A DNA stretch of 64,000 bases. Source: Asterias rubens. Taxonomy: Eukaryota > Echinodermata > Asteroidea > Forcipulatida > Asteriidae. The translations under genes were made by a program, and so were the position numbers. Location of the stretch: NCBI RefSeq assembly GCF_902459465.1, contig NC_047081.1:310001-374000 (forward strand), in the 5' to 3' direction. Below are positions 62,402-64,000 of the stretch, in pieces; position 1 is the first letter of the stretch; each line of letters begins with the position of its first letter. A model generated the notes under the pieces. That model had not been told where the DNA came from and searched no databases. It saw only the letters and a program-made list of their open reading frames with translations.

Positions 62402-64000
62402 CTGTAACAAATATAAATCATTGCAATAAGTGAGTCCAGGGGTATAAATGGGTACCTGTTACCTGCAAGGGTAGAGGTTGATTTTGTTAATTACATGATT
62501 AGGATTAATGAGCGTGAAGTACAAAATGAGAACAGCCCTATAATATAATGCCATGCGACCAGATGCATTTTCAACCTGTGCATGAATTTGAAATTTTAAT
62601 GAGAGATTGCCTAATACCACAATGCTGGACGGTCACTTCAAGCTACACTTGACTGATTAGGGCTGTCCACCCAAATCAAATGTCACCAGGGGTGCGTTGT
62701 CAACTACTCCTGGGGTCAATCTCACAAAGATACAACACGTAGTTCTAACTTAGGACAAGTCCCAGGAGTTTACTAGTCCTAAGTAAAAATGAGTATTCCG
62801 TCCTAACTTTAGGTAAGACAAATCTTTGTTAAATCAACCCCTGGGATCATTCTGCCAAAAAACAGGGCGATGTAACAAAAGATGAATTTGCAAAATTAAT
62901 ATGACATTTCATACAGTATCAGCAAACTCTGACGTCATAATACACTGGTAATAGTAAACAAAATTTACCTTAAGTGCTTTTGGAAATCCCACTCCCGGAT
63001 TTCACTAATTGAGATTTATCTAAAAATAAATTGTCAAAGTAAACGCCACTAGCAGATCAACGATCAGTCTATCAGCGCAGGCCTGGTACTTCACGGAGGC
63101 AACGAAGGCAATTGCCTCCGTGTCCCCTTGTCATTGCCTTGGTGCTCTGAAATGCTCCAGTACAAATTTGCTATTTCATCACAGTTTGCCCTTTACCAAG
63201 AAGAAAATGCCTTGGTGCCCTTGCCCTTTCAAAGACGAAGCATACAGCCCTGCGTCACTACTTCGGTAATTGTCCCTTCATAGCTTAGCAATGACACAAC
63301 ACTATGGTGACAGTAACAATTAACTTGTTTGGCCTCAGTGCTTAGATACATGTACATGGAAATCAGGCAAAGATTTATCTGTTTTAAAATAGATTCACAT
63401 TGTAAGCCCTTTCCCAGTATTTAAGCAACTACATCAACCTACATGTAATGGTGCCCACATTGGTTGTACACGTACTACACATACATAACACTATCTTGCT
63501 ACATTGTAGGTACGTGTGTAGATCTATGCCCTGCACCACATAAAAAAGACATAGGCCTACATGTACATGTAGCAATCTAAAATGTCAGAAACATGTTGAC
63601 ATTTAGAAACTAGGTTTTTTTTTTTTATTGTGCCAGAGTTTTGGGCGCATGTTTGCGATTGGTCAATGCAGAAGGGATCAACCCACGGCGCTTATAACCA
63701 AACAAATCAATAATCGGATACAATACAAATCACACTCTAACGGGGAAAAATAATATGTCTGTGATAAAGAAGTTTGAGAAAATTATAATCCCTTGTGGTT
63801 GTTGTAATAAACAGCTCGCCTTGCAAGATGATTTTTATTGTAGAACTAAAAACAACATTCAAGAAGATGAATTTTGATAATGCTAACAGTGCATGTTGTA
63901 CAATGTACAGTGTGTAGCTAGACCAATGTTGTGGGCTCTAAATCCAATTTAGTCCATAGGGAGGAACGGTTCAACAAAATTATTCATGTTTAGGTATGAC
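62402..64000. other. upstream intron/5' region of the MARCHF-like gene
   Basis: No coding exon with recognisable N-terminal MARCHF8 sequence was found. A possible short exon ends at a GTAAAT donor at about 62969 (minus), but nothing confirms it. A dispersed repeat with AATTGCCTCCGTG, CCTTGGTGC and TTGCCCTTTCAAAGACG occupies about 63105-63250, related to fragments near 34700-34800 and 36930-37150. Confidence 0.45.

Overview
This is a eukaryotic nuclear window that looks like an echinoderm, most likely a sea star. The evidence is short phase-consistent exons with GT-AG introns and deuterostome-type proteins close to vertebrate ASH2L, FAM149, FUT11, AAK1/BMP2K and MARCHF1/8. The intergenic and intronic DNA is AT-rich and full of small foldback elements, TTAA-flanked MITEs, tRNA-derived SINEs and 'CTTAGC' repeats of a kind I associate with sea stars. 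Species was not determined, and the repeat attribution is recognition from memory. No bacterial-type operon, CRISPR array or viral genome was seen.

Layout. (1) About 0.8-6.5 kb, minus: the first two coding exons of an AAK1/BMP2K kinase; the rest lies left of the window. (2) 7.3-13.0 kb, plus: complete 14-exon ASH2L, divergent from the kinase across 754 bp that contains two foldback elements. (3) 14.6-16.4 kb, minus: a two-exon gene for an unrecognised coiled-coil protein with a mitochondrial-looking N-terminus, tail-to-tail with ASH2L. (4) 19.8-26.8 kb, minus: twelve well-supported exons of a FAM149 (FAM149B1-like) cilium gene. Two more 5' exons (32.8-33.2 kb and 49.6 kb) fit in phase and would give 770 residues. 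Its introns hold a 130-bp minisatellite, SINEs and MITEs, and its last exon sits at the edge of a 103-bp tandem array containing copies of its own 3' end. (5) 51.1-54.8 kb, plus: complete three-exon FUT11-like fucosyltransferase, divergent from the proposed FAM149 promoter. (6) 61.1-62.4 kb, minus: the last two coding exons of a MARCHF1/8-type membrane RING-CH ubiquitin ligase; its 5' end lies to the right.

The genes are unrelated housekeeping or regulatory genes (endocytic kinase, histone H3K4 methylation, cilium, Golgi/ER fucosylation, membrane-protein ubiquitination). They are arranged as head-to-head and tail-to-tail neighbours and do not form a pathway. All gene models were built by hand from splice sites and reading frames. 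Protein identities come from recognising conserved segments, not from database searches. I did not find a convincing new biological system. The most unusual items are the unidentified coiled-coil gene, the duplicated FAM149 terminal exon and the twin foldback insertions in the FUT11-like intron.
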